Shown in pieces: positions 11,930-24,128 of a stretch of DNA of 64,000 nucleotides. The stretch is from Cornus controversa (taxonomy: Eukaryota; Streptophyta; Magnoliopsida; Cornales; Cornaceae). Below the pieces are notes generated by a model. It made no database searches and was not told the DNA's origin. It saw only the letters and a program-made list of their open reading frames with translations. Each line of letters starts with the position of its first letter. Position 1 is the stretch's first letter. Where the stretch lies: NCBI GenBank assembly GCA_026545225.1, contig CM048849.1, forward strand, positions 35,031,836 through 35,095,835. The letters are read 5' to 3'. Both the position numbers and the translations under genes were made by a program.

Positions 11930-13986
11930 TGTAAAGTTTTAACTTTTTTTTAGTTAATTATCCTTTTATTTTATGAAATAGGACTTTAAATGATTTTAAA
12001 TGTGTTTTAAATGTAAAATACGTGCTTGGGAACTTGTATGAGGGTCCAGAAAAGTTTTGAAAGCATTTAGAAAAAGTTGACTTTTTCGGGTCGTGTTAAC
12101 CCCAGCGCAGGCCCCAATGGCCCCAGAAAATAAGAAAGTGTCAGAATGACACCAAATTCGGAGGGTAGTTTAAATAAAATACTTGACGTGCTACGAAGTT
12201 AATTTTGTGTCAATCGGAGTTACAAAAATCAAAAACAGAGTCCGGGAAGGTTTAATGAAAAGGTAGTGGCATTTTTGTAAATAAGTGGAGGTTAAATTCT
12301 ATAAATATAAGGAGAATTTCCCAGCCCTCAGTTCTCATTCTCCACAGTCGAATGGAGAGCAATATATATATATATAGTAACATCTTCATCTTCACTTCTT
12401 CATCAAATTTGAGAAGCTTATATCGAGAATTGGGCGACGCTGAAAAGAAAGAAACGGTCTGTGCATTGAGAGCTCGAGATTGATCCATCCGGAATTGATT
12501 TAGGAGGAAGTTGATTTTTGGGTGAAAGTAAAGAATCACTTGGAACTATAGCTATTGAGGTAGAAGGTTTGTGTTGTGTCTTTCATTTCAAGTTAAATCT
12601 TATGTTTTAGGCATAAAATTGATGATTTCATGTTATATATATTTATATGTGATGTTGGGATAAAATTATTGAATTAATTGATACTGTATGTTTCTTTAAA
12701 TTGGAAATGATTGATATATGTTGTAGAATGCATGAATTGCTTGAAAAGTGCAAATTGGGACATGTATTGCATACATGTAGGTGTAGAACGTGTCATATGT
12801 TGTCCCACTGAACCCACTGCATAAGAAGAACCACCCTTGAACTTCTTCTTTGCATGCCCCTCTTAAGCGACTGTCAAAGCCTTGCTTTGCCACAATGCCT
12901 CTTTCTTCTTTTCTTATCTTTCACTTCAGTTTCTGCTATTAAGGCTTTCTCTACCGCCTTGGCATATATTTTCAAACCCAAAATTGACACAAAAGGTCTC
13001 ACCGAATCATGAAGGCCATTGACGAACCTTTATGTCTTTTCCTCCTCATCTCTCACTACTTCAAGTGTGAAGCGTGAAAGAAAAATGAACTTGTTCTTAT
13101 ATTTCGTAACGGTTATGCCATCATAGACCAAGTCCTCAAATTCCTTCCTCAACGCTTGTAAAGTTTTAACTTTTTTTTAGTTAATTATCCTTTTATTTTA
13201 TGAAATAGGACTTTAAATGATTTTAAATGTGTTTTAAATGTAAAATACGTGCTTGGAAACTTGTATGAGGGTCCAGGAAATTTTGGGAGCGTTTAGAAAA
13301 AGTTAACTTTTTCGGGTCGGGTTGACCCCAATGCGGGCCCCAATGGCCCTAAAAAATAAGAAAGTGTCAAAATGACACCAAATTCAGAGGGTAGTTTAAA
13401 TAAAATACTTGACGTGCTACGAAATCAATTTCGTGTCAATCGGAGTTACGAAAATCGAAAACGGAGTCCAGGAAGGTTTAATGAAAAGGTAGTGGCATTT
13501 TCGTAAATATGTGAAGGTTAAATTCTATAAATAGAAGGAGAATTTTCCAGCCCTCAGTTCTCATTCTCCTCAGCCGAATGGAGAGCAATATATATATATA
13601 TATATAGTAACATCTTCATCTTCATTTCTTCATCAAATTTGAGAAGCTTATGTCGAGAATTGGGCGACGCTGAAGAAGAGAGAAACCGTCTGCGCATTGA
13701 GAGCTCGAGATTGATCCATCCGGAATTGATTTAGGAGGAAGTTGATTCTTAGAACTATAGCTATTGAGGTAGGGGGTTTGTGTTGTGTCTTTTATTTCAA
13801 GTTAAATTTTATGTTTTAGGCATAAAATTGATGATTTCATGTTATATATATTTATATGTGATTTTGGGATAAAATTATTGAATTAATTGATAATATATGT
13901 TTCTTTAAATTGGAAATGATTGATATATGTTGTAGAATGCATGAATTGCTTGAAATGTGCAAATTGGGACATGTATTGCATATATG
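11551..13986. repeat. Tandem duplication across the element B gag / element A LTR junction
   Basis: Copy 1 is 11551-12777 and copy 2 is 12778-13986. Each contains about 380 bp of B gag (starting TAGGTGTAGAACGTGTCAT) followed by the first roughly 830-850 bp of the A LTR. The copies differ by scattered substitutions, a different (AT)n length and a roughly 20-bp deletion in copy 2 near 13745. Because it covers the junction, the duplication happened after A entered B. It gives A an extra truncated LTR with its own TATA box. Confidence 0.88.
12300..12307 (+). promoter_or_regulatory. TATA box in the truncated extra A LTR
   Basis: TATAAATA lies about 370 bp into the truncated LTR copy, at the same place as TATAAATA at 13526-13533 (full 5' LTR) and 22203-22210 (3' LTR). 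A transcript from here would run through the duplicated B gag piece and the full 5' LTR. Confidence 0.55.
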
Positions 13987-15522
13987 GGATTTTGGGGGAT
14001 TTATTGAAAAACCTAATTTTGGGATTTTGATGTATATATGTGTATATATATGAATTCTTGCATGACATATTAGAATGGACATAAGACATGAAGTGGGTGC
14101 AATGCATCGAGATATGCGAATGTATGTGCAAAACGGGACATGTTTTGTGTGGGGGAGTGTGGACTCGGGAGTGGTTTATTAGAAAAGTGAACGAGGAACA
14201 TATCCTTGAAGGTTGAAATATCTCAAACTTGCACAAAAGGGTTGGTTACCGGTGGATTAGTAGCCCTTAAATAACTAGGAAATGGGATATGGGGCTTCAG
14301 AACATATCTGGTGATGTGTGTGAGTGTACTACCAATTTTGAGAGCGTCATTGAACTTTAAGTGTACAATGTGACTTAATGGAACTTGTTTACGAATTCGG
14401 TTATATCATATGTTATAGATATGATGAATTGCGTAATGGGACATGTTGTGAATTTTGTGGTTGTCAAACATGTCTGACAAGTATGCCATGGAAATAAAGG
14501 TTATAGAGTTGACTAGAATGCTAGGAAACATGACACGTAGTTAGGTTATTCATGTTAAATTGCCTTTATACGATAATATGAAATGTGAACTTGAATGGAT
14601 TGCGCAACATATTATTTTGAGCTATTGAACTTGCTCATCCCCTTACATTAACATTTTCAGGATATGGCAAGGCGGTGGCTGATAGTAAGCATCCATAAGT
14701 TGGACTCGAGTTATAGGATTTTCCATTTGAGTTATTTAGTTTTATGGATGTCCGGATTGTGGACAATATACAAGTGTTGGGCATGTATAAGACCCCTTTA
14801 TATTTCAAGAACATATTATATTTGTGTCCTACGATTTTAGACTTTATATGTATGTTTAAGTATGGTAAATGCTAGATATTGCAAGTAATGATTTATATTT
14901 TCATTAATGTCCAAATTATGCATGTATATTATTGGGGAATGGTTAAGTTGAGAAAGCTTGATACGAACTAAGTGTTGTGTGTGTGAGGAATTCCCCTTTT
15001 CATAATTTTGCATGTGTAGGATGATTCCTTTGAGTTGTGAACATTGTGGAGGATGCATTAAGGCTTGAAAACAGTGAGAAACAGGTTATGGAGAGTTTGA
15101 GCCGACTGAAACATCCATCAGCCGACTAAAATGGTGAGATACTGAATGTTTGCAATTGGAGACTCTGCAGGTACCTATTTTAGTTGACCAAAACAGCCAT
15201 CCAACTAACCGAAAGACCCTTTTCAACCGACCAAAACTAAGGCGTTGTCAGCCAATGAATTCCCCAAGTTTCAGCCGACTGGTGGGACACCCATCAGCCG
15301 ACCGAAACTTGAATGTGAATTTTTTATGCACTGTTGAGCATTTGAGAGTTGTGCATATGTGATTATGCATAGGTGATGAGTATTCCACGATGTTAGTGTG
15401 AGGCAATCATGTGACAAGTAATGGTATCAAAACATGATATCAAAAGGGTAATTGTGATTAGGAGTGTGGGTTATTGCTTAATCACCCCTGATTTTTCAGC
15501 AGATGAAAATTGGGGCGTGACA
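13157..15522 (+). repeat. Element A 5' LTR
   Basis: It starts TGTAAAGTTTTAAC and ends TTGGGGCGTGACA. The TATA box is at 13526-13533, followed by a CT-rich start region (CAGTTCTCATTCTCC). A palindrome tract of CAGCCGACTGAAAC words lies at about 15092-15310. An embedded LTR-end/PBS-like pair lies at about 15411-15437. It is about 70 bp longer than the 3' LTR and visibly diverged from it, so A is not a recent insertion. Confidence 0.88.
15092..15310. repeat. CAGCCGACTGAAA palindrome tract in element A 5' LTR
   Basis: Six or more degenerate copies of AGCCGACTGAAAC-type words occur, for example near 15100, 15119, 15270 and 15295. The ideal word TTTCAGCCGACTGAAA has complementary ends TTTCAG and CTGAAA. 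The tract lies about 210-430 bp from the LTR end and about 1.5 kb downstream of the TATA box, so it should be in the RNA leader. Confidence 0.65.
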
Positions 15523-15527
15523 AAACA

Positions 15528-15539
15528 CGGTGTCAGAGC
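15528..15539 (+). other. Element A primer binding site
   Basis: CGGTGTCAGAGC begins 5 nt after the LTR end (CA at 15521-15522). It matches the usual plant primer binding site TGGTATCAGAGC, complementary to initiator tRNA-Met, at 10 of 12 positions. It primes minus-strand cDNA in an active element. Confidence 0.75.
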
Positions 15540-15725
15540 ATAAGTAGGTCGAATACCTAGGGACGATGGGTGAGGGTTAGATCACGTATCCGACGTTTAG
15601 GTAACTCCTTTATATTATGTTTTCAAATACATGTTAAGTGTGATAACATGATTATATATGTGAGTATAATTGATTAATTGATATATGCATATGATTAATC
15701 TATTTTAGAAATATTTGTATAAATT

Positions 15726-16745
15726 ATGCCACCGAGAAGAGGCCGAGGTAGGGGTGCGAACCCTATTCCACCACCATTGATAGACAGAGCACAGTTAGTC
15801 CGAGAGATGACTACTGCCATTCAATTGTTGGCTAGGATCGCCAATGTGGGTCCACATTATCAAGCACATGGAGGCAGGAATAGGGCAATGAAAGCCCTAA
15901 AAATGTTTAAAAAGATGAACCCTCATATGTTTGATAGGAAATCGGATCCTATGGCTATAGAAGATTGGCTTGAACAGATATCCAAACTATTGGATGTGTT
16001 AAGGATCAATGAGGATGATTTAAGGATGTCTATGATCCCTATTCAGTTGATGGGGATGGCAGACTTATGGTGGAAGTCCATGACACATACTCACGAAGTG
16101 GGGGACATGGAGTGGGAAACTTTCAGAATGTTGTTCTTTGAAAAGTTTTTACTGGACACGGTAAAGGAAGCACTACAGGATGAGTTCATACACTTGATTC
16201 AGGGAACAATGAGTGTAGTAGACTATGAGAACAAATTTATGGTCTTATCTCTATTTGCATCGGAGATGGTAGCAAATGAACAAGCATAGGCGAGGAGGTT
16301 CGTGAAAGGACTCCAACTTGAGCTAAGGACCAAGGTTACCATCTTAGACTTTTTGAGTTATGCGGAGGTAGTGAGGAGGACATTGTTAGCAGAGGTAGAT
16401 GATAATGATATTCAGAGGATACAGGACTTGAGGAGTTAGTCTTGAAGTGTGGTTTCTCATTCGGAAGCAAATCCGAATAAGAGGCACAAGGGGGGTAGTT
16501 CATACTCTCGAGGACCATAGCAGGCTCAGTCATTTTTCACAGTGTTTATGCCTACTGGGTCCTTTAGGGACAACGTGAAATGTTATCAATTTCAGCAATT
16601 AGGGCATTACAAGTCAAAGTGCCCACGATTACAACCTACACCGGAGGAGGATCTGAGAAAATATTATAGGTGTGGACAGGCGACTCATGTGGTGAGGGAT
16701 TGCCCACAAAAGATAAGTGGTGCTTACAGTTCTGCAGGGTCATAG
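15726..16745 (+). pseudogene. Element A gag with zinc knuckles
   Basis: The frame begins MPPRRGRGRGANP, a start typical of Tekay-type chromovirus gag. It continues through the capsid region (NPHMFDRKSDPMAIEDWLEQ, ADLWWKSMT) to a stop at 16288-16290. Gag sequence resumes after the stop. Two degenerate CCHC knuckles follow: CYQFQQLGHYKSKC at 16575-16615, where the second Cys is Phe, and YYRCGQATHVVRDC near 16660-16705, where the first Cys is Tyr. Both have lost a zinc ligand, so RNA packaging would fail. Confidence 0.85.
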
Positions 16746-16974
16746 CTGCATTATTCATAGGCTTCTAGGGCACAGTCAGGATTCAGAGTTCCTCAGTCAC
16801 CATAACCAGCACAATCTGTTCAGAGCTTGCAATCAGGGAAGGGAGCGACTTCAGCTGCCTCTATTCAGTTATCTAACCATCAGGGGAGTGGTCAAGCTGG
16901 ATAGGGTATACAGGGTAGTGCCTATGCTATCACTCTAACTGAAACTTCAGTAGGTCCTTCAGTTGTGTGAGGTA

Positions 16975-17284
16975 TCTTTCTTGTATCTAGCTCATGGGCT
17001 AGAGTTTTAATTGATTCGGGTGAATCACATTCTTTTATATCAACTGCTTTTGCATCTGCTTTGGGGTTAGAGGTGTCGACCTTAGAGTGATCTTGGATAT
17101 GGTGTTTCGGGCATGTGAGGTAGAGATAGCAGGTCGACGGTTGGTATTCAATTTTGTTCTCCTAGAGATGACGATCTTTGATGTCATTCTCAGAATGGAT
17201 TGGTTATCTACTTTTAGAGCCAACATAGATTGATACCGAGGAAGAGTGTCTGTGTGTACACCTGAATGAGATTGTTTTTGCTTT
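16975..17284 (+). pseudogene. Element A aspartic protease
   Basis: The active-site region reads RVLIDSGESHSF at about 17003-17038, so the catalytic Asp is present but the usual DSGA is DSGE. The C-terminal motif FDVILRMDWLSTFRANID (about 17178-17232) follows in another frame. The domain sits between the zinc knuckles and RT as expected. At least one frameshift lies inside it. Confidence 0.75.
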
Positions 17285-17605
17285 GTGGGAGAATGGAGTG
17301 AAATTCATTCTACGTCACTCTATGGATTATGGGATCTAAATGACTACAGCTTTTTCCTAACGAGTCTTGTGACCGATGAAGAAGGGAGAAACTTTGAAGA
17401 ATTTCCCAAAGTGATTTGTGATTTTCAGGATGTGTTTCTAGAAGATTTAATGGAATTACCTCCTAAAAGGGATGTTGAATTTTCCATTGACGTCATATCC
17501 GGTACAGCACTCATTTTTATGGCACCGTATCGTATGACACCGGCGGAGTTAAAAGTGTTGAAAGAGCAATTAGAGGACTTAAGGGCAAAAGATTTTATAC
17601 ATCCT
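17285..17605 (+). pseudogene. Element A reverse transcriptase, N-terminal part
   Basis: The frame carries the linker and the start of RT: FPKVICDFQDVFLEDLMELP, KRDVEFSIDVISGT, YRMTPAELKVLKEQLEDL, then AKDFIHP. It stops exactly where a solo LTR begins at 17606. The RT fold continues at 19131 with the [14 protein letters not shown] motif. The insert plus one copy of its 5-bp target duplication is a multiple of 3 plus none of the RT codons, so the two halves were once one frame. Confidence 0.85.
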
Positions 17606-19125
17606 TGATAGGCGTTGAATGTTACGCATTCTACCCTCTTAACTTATATATTTTATTCTCTTAGTGATAGATTATTTTGTGATTTTACTTTGTTTTAGTG
17701 TTTTCTGTATTTTCAGGGCCTTAATGATTATTTCAGTTAAAACCAAACTTTTGGGCTTTTAAAGAAGACATCCAAGATGGTTAGATGAAGCCTACATCAA
17801 GGAGAATCATTCAACCATTTATTTTAACTCAAATCATCCCAAGAAAGAGATCCAAGAGAATTACAACTGCTTAAGAAGGTTTCGGGCCTGAAGCCCAAAT
17901 CTGCGCATAATACAGTCTTAATCCCGTTTTGGAAAACGGACCAGAAGTCTTATTTTTGAGCCTCAAATTGACATTATTTTCACACTAGGTTGAACGAAAT
18001 TTGATTCTGCACACTTTTATATTTCACGAAAATTTCGTAAATTGGACTTCTAGTAGGTCAAAAGTTGGGCCGAAGTCAGCAGGAAAAACCCACCTGATTA
18101 GTGCTGCGGGAAACCCTAATTTATTCCTAATTGGATTAGGACTTTGGTGTATTCTCTTGGGGAATAAAGTGAAGACTTGGAGGCTGAGTTTGGGAGATAT
18201 TAGATAGAGAGAACAGAGCTTGGAGAGTCTGAGAGGGCTGAGAAGAGAACAGAAACATATTTGCAGAGCCATTGGAGAACGAAGTCATACGTATAATTCA
18301 GAAAGATGATGTCTTCTTCCTCAACAGTTGAAGCTTCTTCTTCTACCATGAGCGGCTAGTTCATCCACTAGGGTTTTGATGTAGCCCTAACAAAGCATCA
18401 ATGGTTTGATTGTTTTAATTATTAGGGACTTTTATATATATGCATAGATTGTGTAATTCAGAGGATTCTTATTATAGAATTAAGCAATAAAAGTCTTATA
18501 AATTCAGTTTCAATGATTTCTTATCTTGTCTTAGATATTTAGTTGTTGTTATTGAACTCAATCTCTCTTGTTTTCTGTGATCATGAGAGAGATTATTGCA
18601 CAATGGTAATCATTGAATATATTGTTAAGAGCTTTGATGGATTATGCCTAGAGAAGATGAACCATACTGCACCCTAGATTAGAGTAGTTAGGCAGATGGC
18701 CCATGCCAATCGAAGATAGTCCATGGCTTAGCCTTAATCATATGTTATCTTCTTGACGGATGAAGGTGAGCTTGTAGCCACCGACACCACTTATGCATGA
18801 TGTAATTCCCCTATAGTTGATTCAATTAACCATTGATTGTGGAGTTAGTGGTGAAGTCAAACACCCTAGATTTCTCTCATATTATTTTCACTATCTTGTC
18901 TACTTTGATTTATTTTATTTTATCTTTTTAATTGTTTTAGTTTAAAAATCAGAATTCTTTTCTTCAATTTAATTAGAATTAATTCAGTATTCCAACTCAT
19001 CAGACCATAATCCCTGAGGTACGATACCCCTTTCGATAGCCCTATTCTGCAAGGAATTCGTTCTATTGCGAAGTGTGAAAAATTTTAATTGATATACTTT
19101 TTGAGTCACACTCACACACAAATCA
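17606..19125. mobile_element. Solo LTR inserted in element A reverse transcriptase
   Basis: The 1520-bp insert starts TGATAGGCGTTGAATG and ends CACACACAAATCA (TG..CA). It is flanked by the perfect 5-bp direct repeat ATCCT (17601-17605 and 19126-19130). No coding domain is present. Near its right end is AATCCCTGAGGTACGATACC, which resembles a motif near the 3' end of LTRs of other plant retroelement families; this suggests + orientation but is not proof. It is not related to the LTRs of A or B. Frames inside it are chance. Confidence 0.9.
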
Positions 19126-19130
19126 ATCCT

Positions 19131-19860
19131 AATGTGTCACCTTGGGGAGCACCGGTCCTATTTTCTAAAAAGAAGGATAGGTCACTACGGTTATGTATTG
19201 ACTACTAGAAGCTAAATTGTGCGACGACCAAGAACAAATATCCATTACCAAGGATAGATGATTAGTTTGATCAACTTAAGGGAGCTAATTGTTTCTTTAA
19301 GATTGACTTGAGGTCAGGGTACTATCAATTGAGAGTTAAGGAGGAAGATGTTTCTAAGATGACTTTTTATATACGATATGGTCATTGCGAGTTCCTTATG
19401 ATGTTGTTTCGATTAACAAATGCACCGGCAGCATTTATGGCCTTAATGAATCGTGTGTTTAGTGCATTCCATGACAGTTACTTCATGGTATTCATTGATG
19501 ATATTCTCGTGTACTCTTCATCAAGGGAGAAACATGAGAATCACTTGAGGACAATGTTACAAATTCTAAAGGAGAACCAGTTATATGCCAAGTATAAGAA
19601 ATGCAAGTTTTGGCTATTGGAAGTGAAGTTTCTTGGACATGTGATTTCGGGAGGAGGAGTTTCTATGGATCCTTCCAAAATTGAGACAGTAATGGATTAG
19701 GAATATTCGAAGAATGTGTTTGAAATTCAGAGCTTTTTGGGGTTAGCCAGCTATTACCGGAGATTTGTGGAGGGTTTCTCTCGGTTAGCGGCACCTATGA
19801 CAACACTCACTCATAAAGGAGTCAAATTTGTGTGGAATAAAGCTTATGAGCTTGCCTTCT
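19131..19860 (+). pseudogene. Element A reverse transcriptase, C-terminal part
   Basis: It resumes with [15 protein letters not shown] and a damaged LCIDY region, then [31 protein letters not shown] and the active site [12 protein letters not shown], so the catalytic Asp pair is intact. The connection region has [13 protein letters not shown] and, after a stop at 19698, FLGLASYYRRFVEGFS. Several TAG/TGA codons interrupt it, for example near 19206 and 19260. Confidence 0.88.
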
Positions 19861-19869
19861 AGGAATTGA

Positions 19870-20290
19870 AGAAAATGTTGACCACCACTCTAATTTTAGT
19901 AATTCTGGAGCGTGGGTTAGGATATGTTATATATTGTGATGCTTCACATGATGGGTTGGGTTGCTTGTTGATGCAAACGGAGAAAGTTGTTTCTTATAGG
20001 TCATGGTAATTAAAGACTCACGAGCAAAACTACCCGACTCATGACTTGGAGTTGGCGGCAGTTATATTTGCTTTGAAAGGATGGAGACACTACTTGTTCA
20101 GGGAGAAATTTAAAGTCTTTTTTTATCACAAGAGTCTCAAATATCTCTTCACCCAAAAGGATTTGAACTCTAAGCAATAGAAATGGGTATAGTACATGGA
20201 GGATTATAATTTTGATCTTCAGTGTCACCCAGGAAAAGCCAATGTAGTAGCTGATGCCTTGAATAGAAAATCACATGAGACTTTGGCTAG
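19870..20290 (+). pseudogene. Element A RNase H domain
   Basis: It contains LGYVIYCDASHDGLGCLLMQ with the first catalytic Asp intact. It continues with [20 protein letters not shown], a [13 protein letters not shown] motif, and the C-terminal CHPGKANVVADALNRKSHE with its conserved Asp. Stop codons near 20010 and 20178 break the frame. Confidence 0.85.
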
Positions 20291-20410
20291 CATTGTCATT
20301 CTAGAATGGAAAATGATGGAGGACATAGCGGATTTGGGCTTATACTTTAGTGATGATAGTGAATCGGATACCTTGTTTAGTCTTGTTCTCAACCAACTCT
20401 AGTCAATGGG

Positions 20411-21591
20411 GTGATTGAGGCACAAGGACAAGATGAGGAAATGAAGGCTATTAACACTCAGAGTACAAGTGGTGAAGTCGTGGAAGGTTGGACCTTACAT
20501 TCGAATGGGAGTTTGTCGTTCAAAGGGAAGATGTATATACCTATCCCGTGTAGGGAAGGTATTCTTTGGGAGTTTTATTGTTCTAGACTTGTGGTACATC
20601 CCGGTGGGACAAAAATGTATCACGATATGAGATGACAATATTGATGGAAGGGAATGAAGAGGGATGTGGCTCAATTTGTGACTAAGTGTCTTACTTGCCA
20701 ACAAATAAAGGCCAAACATCAAAGACCGACTGGTTTGTTACAACTATTATCAGTAGTAGAGTGGAAATAGGAGCATATCACTATGGATTTCGTGACAAGG
20801 CTTCCTAGGTCACAGAAAGGACATGATGTCGTGTGGGTCATAGTCGATAGGTTAACTAAGATAACTCATTTTTTGCCTATTCAGATCACAAATGGTGTGA
20901 AGATTCTGAGTAAGCTATATGTGGAGCAGATTGTGAAACTCCATGGTGTTCCAGTATCTATTGTCTCAGACAGGGATCCTAGGTTTACTTCACAGTTTTG
21001 GAACAATTTTCAGCTAGCCCTTGATATGGGGTTGCACTTCATTACAACTTTTCATCCTCAAATTGATGGTTAATCGGAGCGTAGGATTTCAAAGGAAATT
21101 GGGAGGACCATTTACCATTAATGGAGTTTGCCTACAACAATAGCTACCAAGCTAGCTTTGAGATGTCTCCTCTTGAGGCATTGTATGGTAGGTCGTGTAG
21201 ATCACCAGTTTATTGGACCGAGGTGGGGGAAACAACTATCTTGGGACCGGATATAATCCACGAGACTATGAAAAAGATCAAGTTGATTCAGCAACGGTTG
21301 ATCACGGCACATAGTAGACAAAAAAGCTATGCTGACTGAATAAGGAGACCCTTGTCATTTGAGGTGGGTGACCATGTATTTCTTAAGGTTTCTCCATGTA
21401 CAGGGTTGATGAGGTTTGAAAAGAGTGGTAAGTTATCACCACGGTTTATTGGACCCTTTGAGATACAAGAGTGTGTTGGCAAGATTGCTTATCGATTAGC
21501 TTTGCCATTGCAATTGGAAGACAGTCACAATGTTTTTTATATTTCCATGTTGAGGAAATATAAACCAGATCCGTCAAATGCTTTGAGCTAG
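20411..21591 (+). pseudogene. Element A integrase
   Basis: A linker (20411-20635) leads to a zinc-binding region at about 20580-20705 (CLTCQQIKAKHQ). The catalytic core is at 20783-21240, with WVIVDRLTKITHFLP, VSIVSDRDPRFTSQFW and SPLEALYGRSCRSP, so all three acidic residues are present. The C-terminal region is at 21352-21591 (LSPRFIGPFEIQE, HNVFYISMLRKY). Stops and frame changes occur near 21072 and 21340. Confidence 0.88.
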
Positions 21592-21615
21592 AAAGACATT
21601 GAGGTTGAAAGAAAT

Positions 21616-21819
21616 GTGTCTTATGAGGAGCGACCGAAGAAAATTCTTGATACTAGAGATCAAGTGTTGAAGGAAAAGACCATTTCGTTGGTCAAGGTTT
21701 TGTGGAGACACCACGGATTAGAAGAGGCCACTTGGGAAAGGGAGCAAGAAATCCGCTCCAAGTACCCGAATTTGTTTCTTTCACAAGGTATGTTCGATTT
21801 CGGCGACGAAATCTCCTAA
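21616..21819 (+). pseudogene. Element A chromodomain-like tail
   Basis: The frame reads ILDTRDQVLKEKTISLVKVL, then HHGLEEATWEREQEIRSKYP and a final NLF motif. This is the conserved tail of plant chromovirus integrases. It ends just before a purine-rich stretch (AGGTGGGCAGG) that abuts the 3' LTR at 21831 and is the likely polypurine tract. Confidence 0.8.
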
Positions 21820-21830
21820 GGTGGGCAGGT

Positions 21831-24128
21831 TGTAGAGATTTAAATTTTCTTTTTTGTAATTATCCTTTTATTTTCTGAAATAGGACTTTAAATGATTTGA
21901 AATATTTTTTAAATGTAAAATTCGTGTTTGGGGACTTGTATGAGGGTCCGGGAAAGTTTTGGGAATGTTTGGAAAGAGTTGACTTTTTTGAGTCGGGTTG
22001 ACCTGGGATGCGAGCTCACGTGGGTCCAAAAAATCTAAAAGTATCGGAATGACATGAAATTTGGAGGGTGGCTTAAATAAAATATTTGATGAATTACGGA
22101 GTCAATTTCGTGTCAATCGGAGTTACAAAAATTGAAAACGAAGTTCAGAAAGGTTTAATGAAAAAGTAGTGGCATTTGTGTAAATAAAAAGAAGTTAAAT
22201 TCTATAAATAGAAGGAGAATTTTCCAACCCTCATTTCTCATTCTTCTCGGCGGAATGGAGAGCAATATATATATCTATATATAATTGCATCTACTTCTTC
22301 ACTTCTCCATCAAATTTGAGAATCTTAGGCCAGGAATTGGGCGACGCCGAAAAAGAGAGAAACAGCCTACGCATTGAGAGCTCAAGATTGATCCATCCGG
22401 AATTAATTTCAAAGGAAATTGATTTTTAGGTGAAAGTAAGGAATAACTTGAAACTATAGCTATTGAGGTAGGGGTGTGTTTTGTGTCTTTCATTTCAAGT
22501 TAAATTTCATGTTTTAGGCATAAAATTAATGATTTCATGTTATATATGTTTATATATGATTTTGGAATGAAACTATTTAATTAATTGATAATGTATCTTT
22601 CTTTAAATTGAAAATGATTGATATATGTTGTAGAATGCTTGAATTCCTTGAAATGTGCCAATTGGGACATGTATTGCATATATGGGATTTTGGGGGATTT
22701 ATTGAAAAACCTAATTTTGAGATTTTGATGTATATATGTGTTTATATATGAATTCTTGCATGACATGTTAGAATGGACATAGGGCATGAAGTGGGTGCAA
22801 TACAACGAGATATGTGAATGTATGTGCAAAACAAGACATGTTTTGTGTGGGGGGGGGGTGTGGACTTGGAAGTGGTTCATGGGATATTGGACTTTGGCAC
22901 ATATCCGATGATGTATGTGAGTGTGATACCAATTCCGAGAGCATCATTGAACTTTAAGTGTACAATGTGATTTATGTGACTTAAAAGAACTTGTTTACGA
23001 ATTCGGTTATGTCATATGTTATAGATATGATGAATTGTGTAATGAGACATGTTGTGAATTTTGTGATTGTCAAACATGTTTGATGAGTATGCCATAGAAA
23101 TGAAGGTTATAGCATTGACTAGAATGCTATAAAGCATAACACGTAGTTAAGTTATGCATATTGAATTGCCTTTATGTAATAATATAAAATGTGAACTTGA
23201 ACGGATTGCACAACATATTATTTTGAGTCGTTGAACTTGCTCATCCCCTAAATTAACATTTTCAAGACATGACAAGGCGGTGGTTGATAGTGAGCAACCA
23301 TAAGTTGGACTCGAGTTATAGGATTTCCCATTTAAGTTATTTTGTTTTTATGCATGTCCGAATTGTAGACAATATGCAAGTGTTGGGCATATATAAGACC
23401 CCTTTATATTTCAAGAACATGTTATATTTGTGTCCTACAATTTCAGACTTTATATGTATGTTTAAGTATGGTAAATGCTAGATGTTGCAAGTAATGATTT
23501 CTATTTCCATTAATGTCCAAATTATACATGTATATTAAAGGGGAATGGTTGAGTTGAGAAGGCATGATATGAACTAAGTGTTGTGTATGTGAGGAATTCC
23601 CCTTTTCATGATTTTGCATGTGCAGGATGATTCCTTTGAGTTATGAACCTTGTGGAGGATGAAATGAGGATTGAAAATAGTGAGAAACAAGTTTTGGAGA
23701 GTTTCAGTTAGCTGAAACATCCATCAACCGATCAAAATGGTGAGATACCGAATGTTTACAATTGCAGACTCTGCCGGTACCTGTTTTGGTCAACCGAAAT
23801 AGCCCTCGAGCTGGCCAAAGGACCCCCTTCAACCGACTGAAACTAAGGGATAGCCAGCCAATGAATTGCCCAGGTTTTAGCTGACTGGTAGTACACCCAT
23901 TGGCCAATCAAAACCTGAATATGGATTTATTATGCATTGTTGAGCATTTGAGAGTTATGCATTTGTTATTATGCATAGGTGATGAGTATTCCGGGATGTT
24001 CGTGTGAGGCAATCATGTGACAAGTAATGGTATCAAAGCATGATATCGAAAGGGTAATTGTGATTAGGAGTGTGGGTTATTACTTAATCACCCCCGATTT
24101 GTCAGGAGATGAAAATCGGGGCATGACA
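21831..24128 (+). repeat. Element A 3' LTR
   Basis: It starts TGTAGAGATTTAAATT and ends CGGGGCATGACA. The TATA box is at 22203-22210. The palindrome tract at about 23702-23930 is more decayed than in the 5' LTR. The embedded PBS-like sequence TGGTATCAAAGCATGA is at 24028-24043, 85 bp before the LTR end. The element B gag resumes at once after 24128. Confidence 0.88.

Larger units (their letters stand above)
11930..24128 (+). mobile_element. Element A: Ty3/gypsy chromovirus-type retrotransposon inserted in element B gag
   Basis: The full 5' LTR is 13157-15522 and the 3' LTR is 21831-24128. An extra truncated LTR copy lies at 11930-12777. Target duplications are ACGCT (11925-11929) and AAGCT (24129-24133), one mismatch apart, both within B gag. 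The order is PBS, gag, zinc knuckles, protease, reverse transcriptase, RNase H, integrase and chromodomain tail. Many in-frame stops exist, and RT is split by a foreign solo LTR at 17606-19125. A and B are related: same domain order and a similar TATA/leader region in the LTR. Confidence 0.9.

Noticed and set aside
18001..18272. Open frames on both strands inside the solo LTR at 17606-19125
   Set aside because: They lie wholly within a non-coding LTR and lack any motif.
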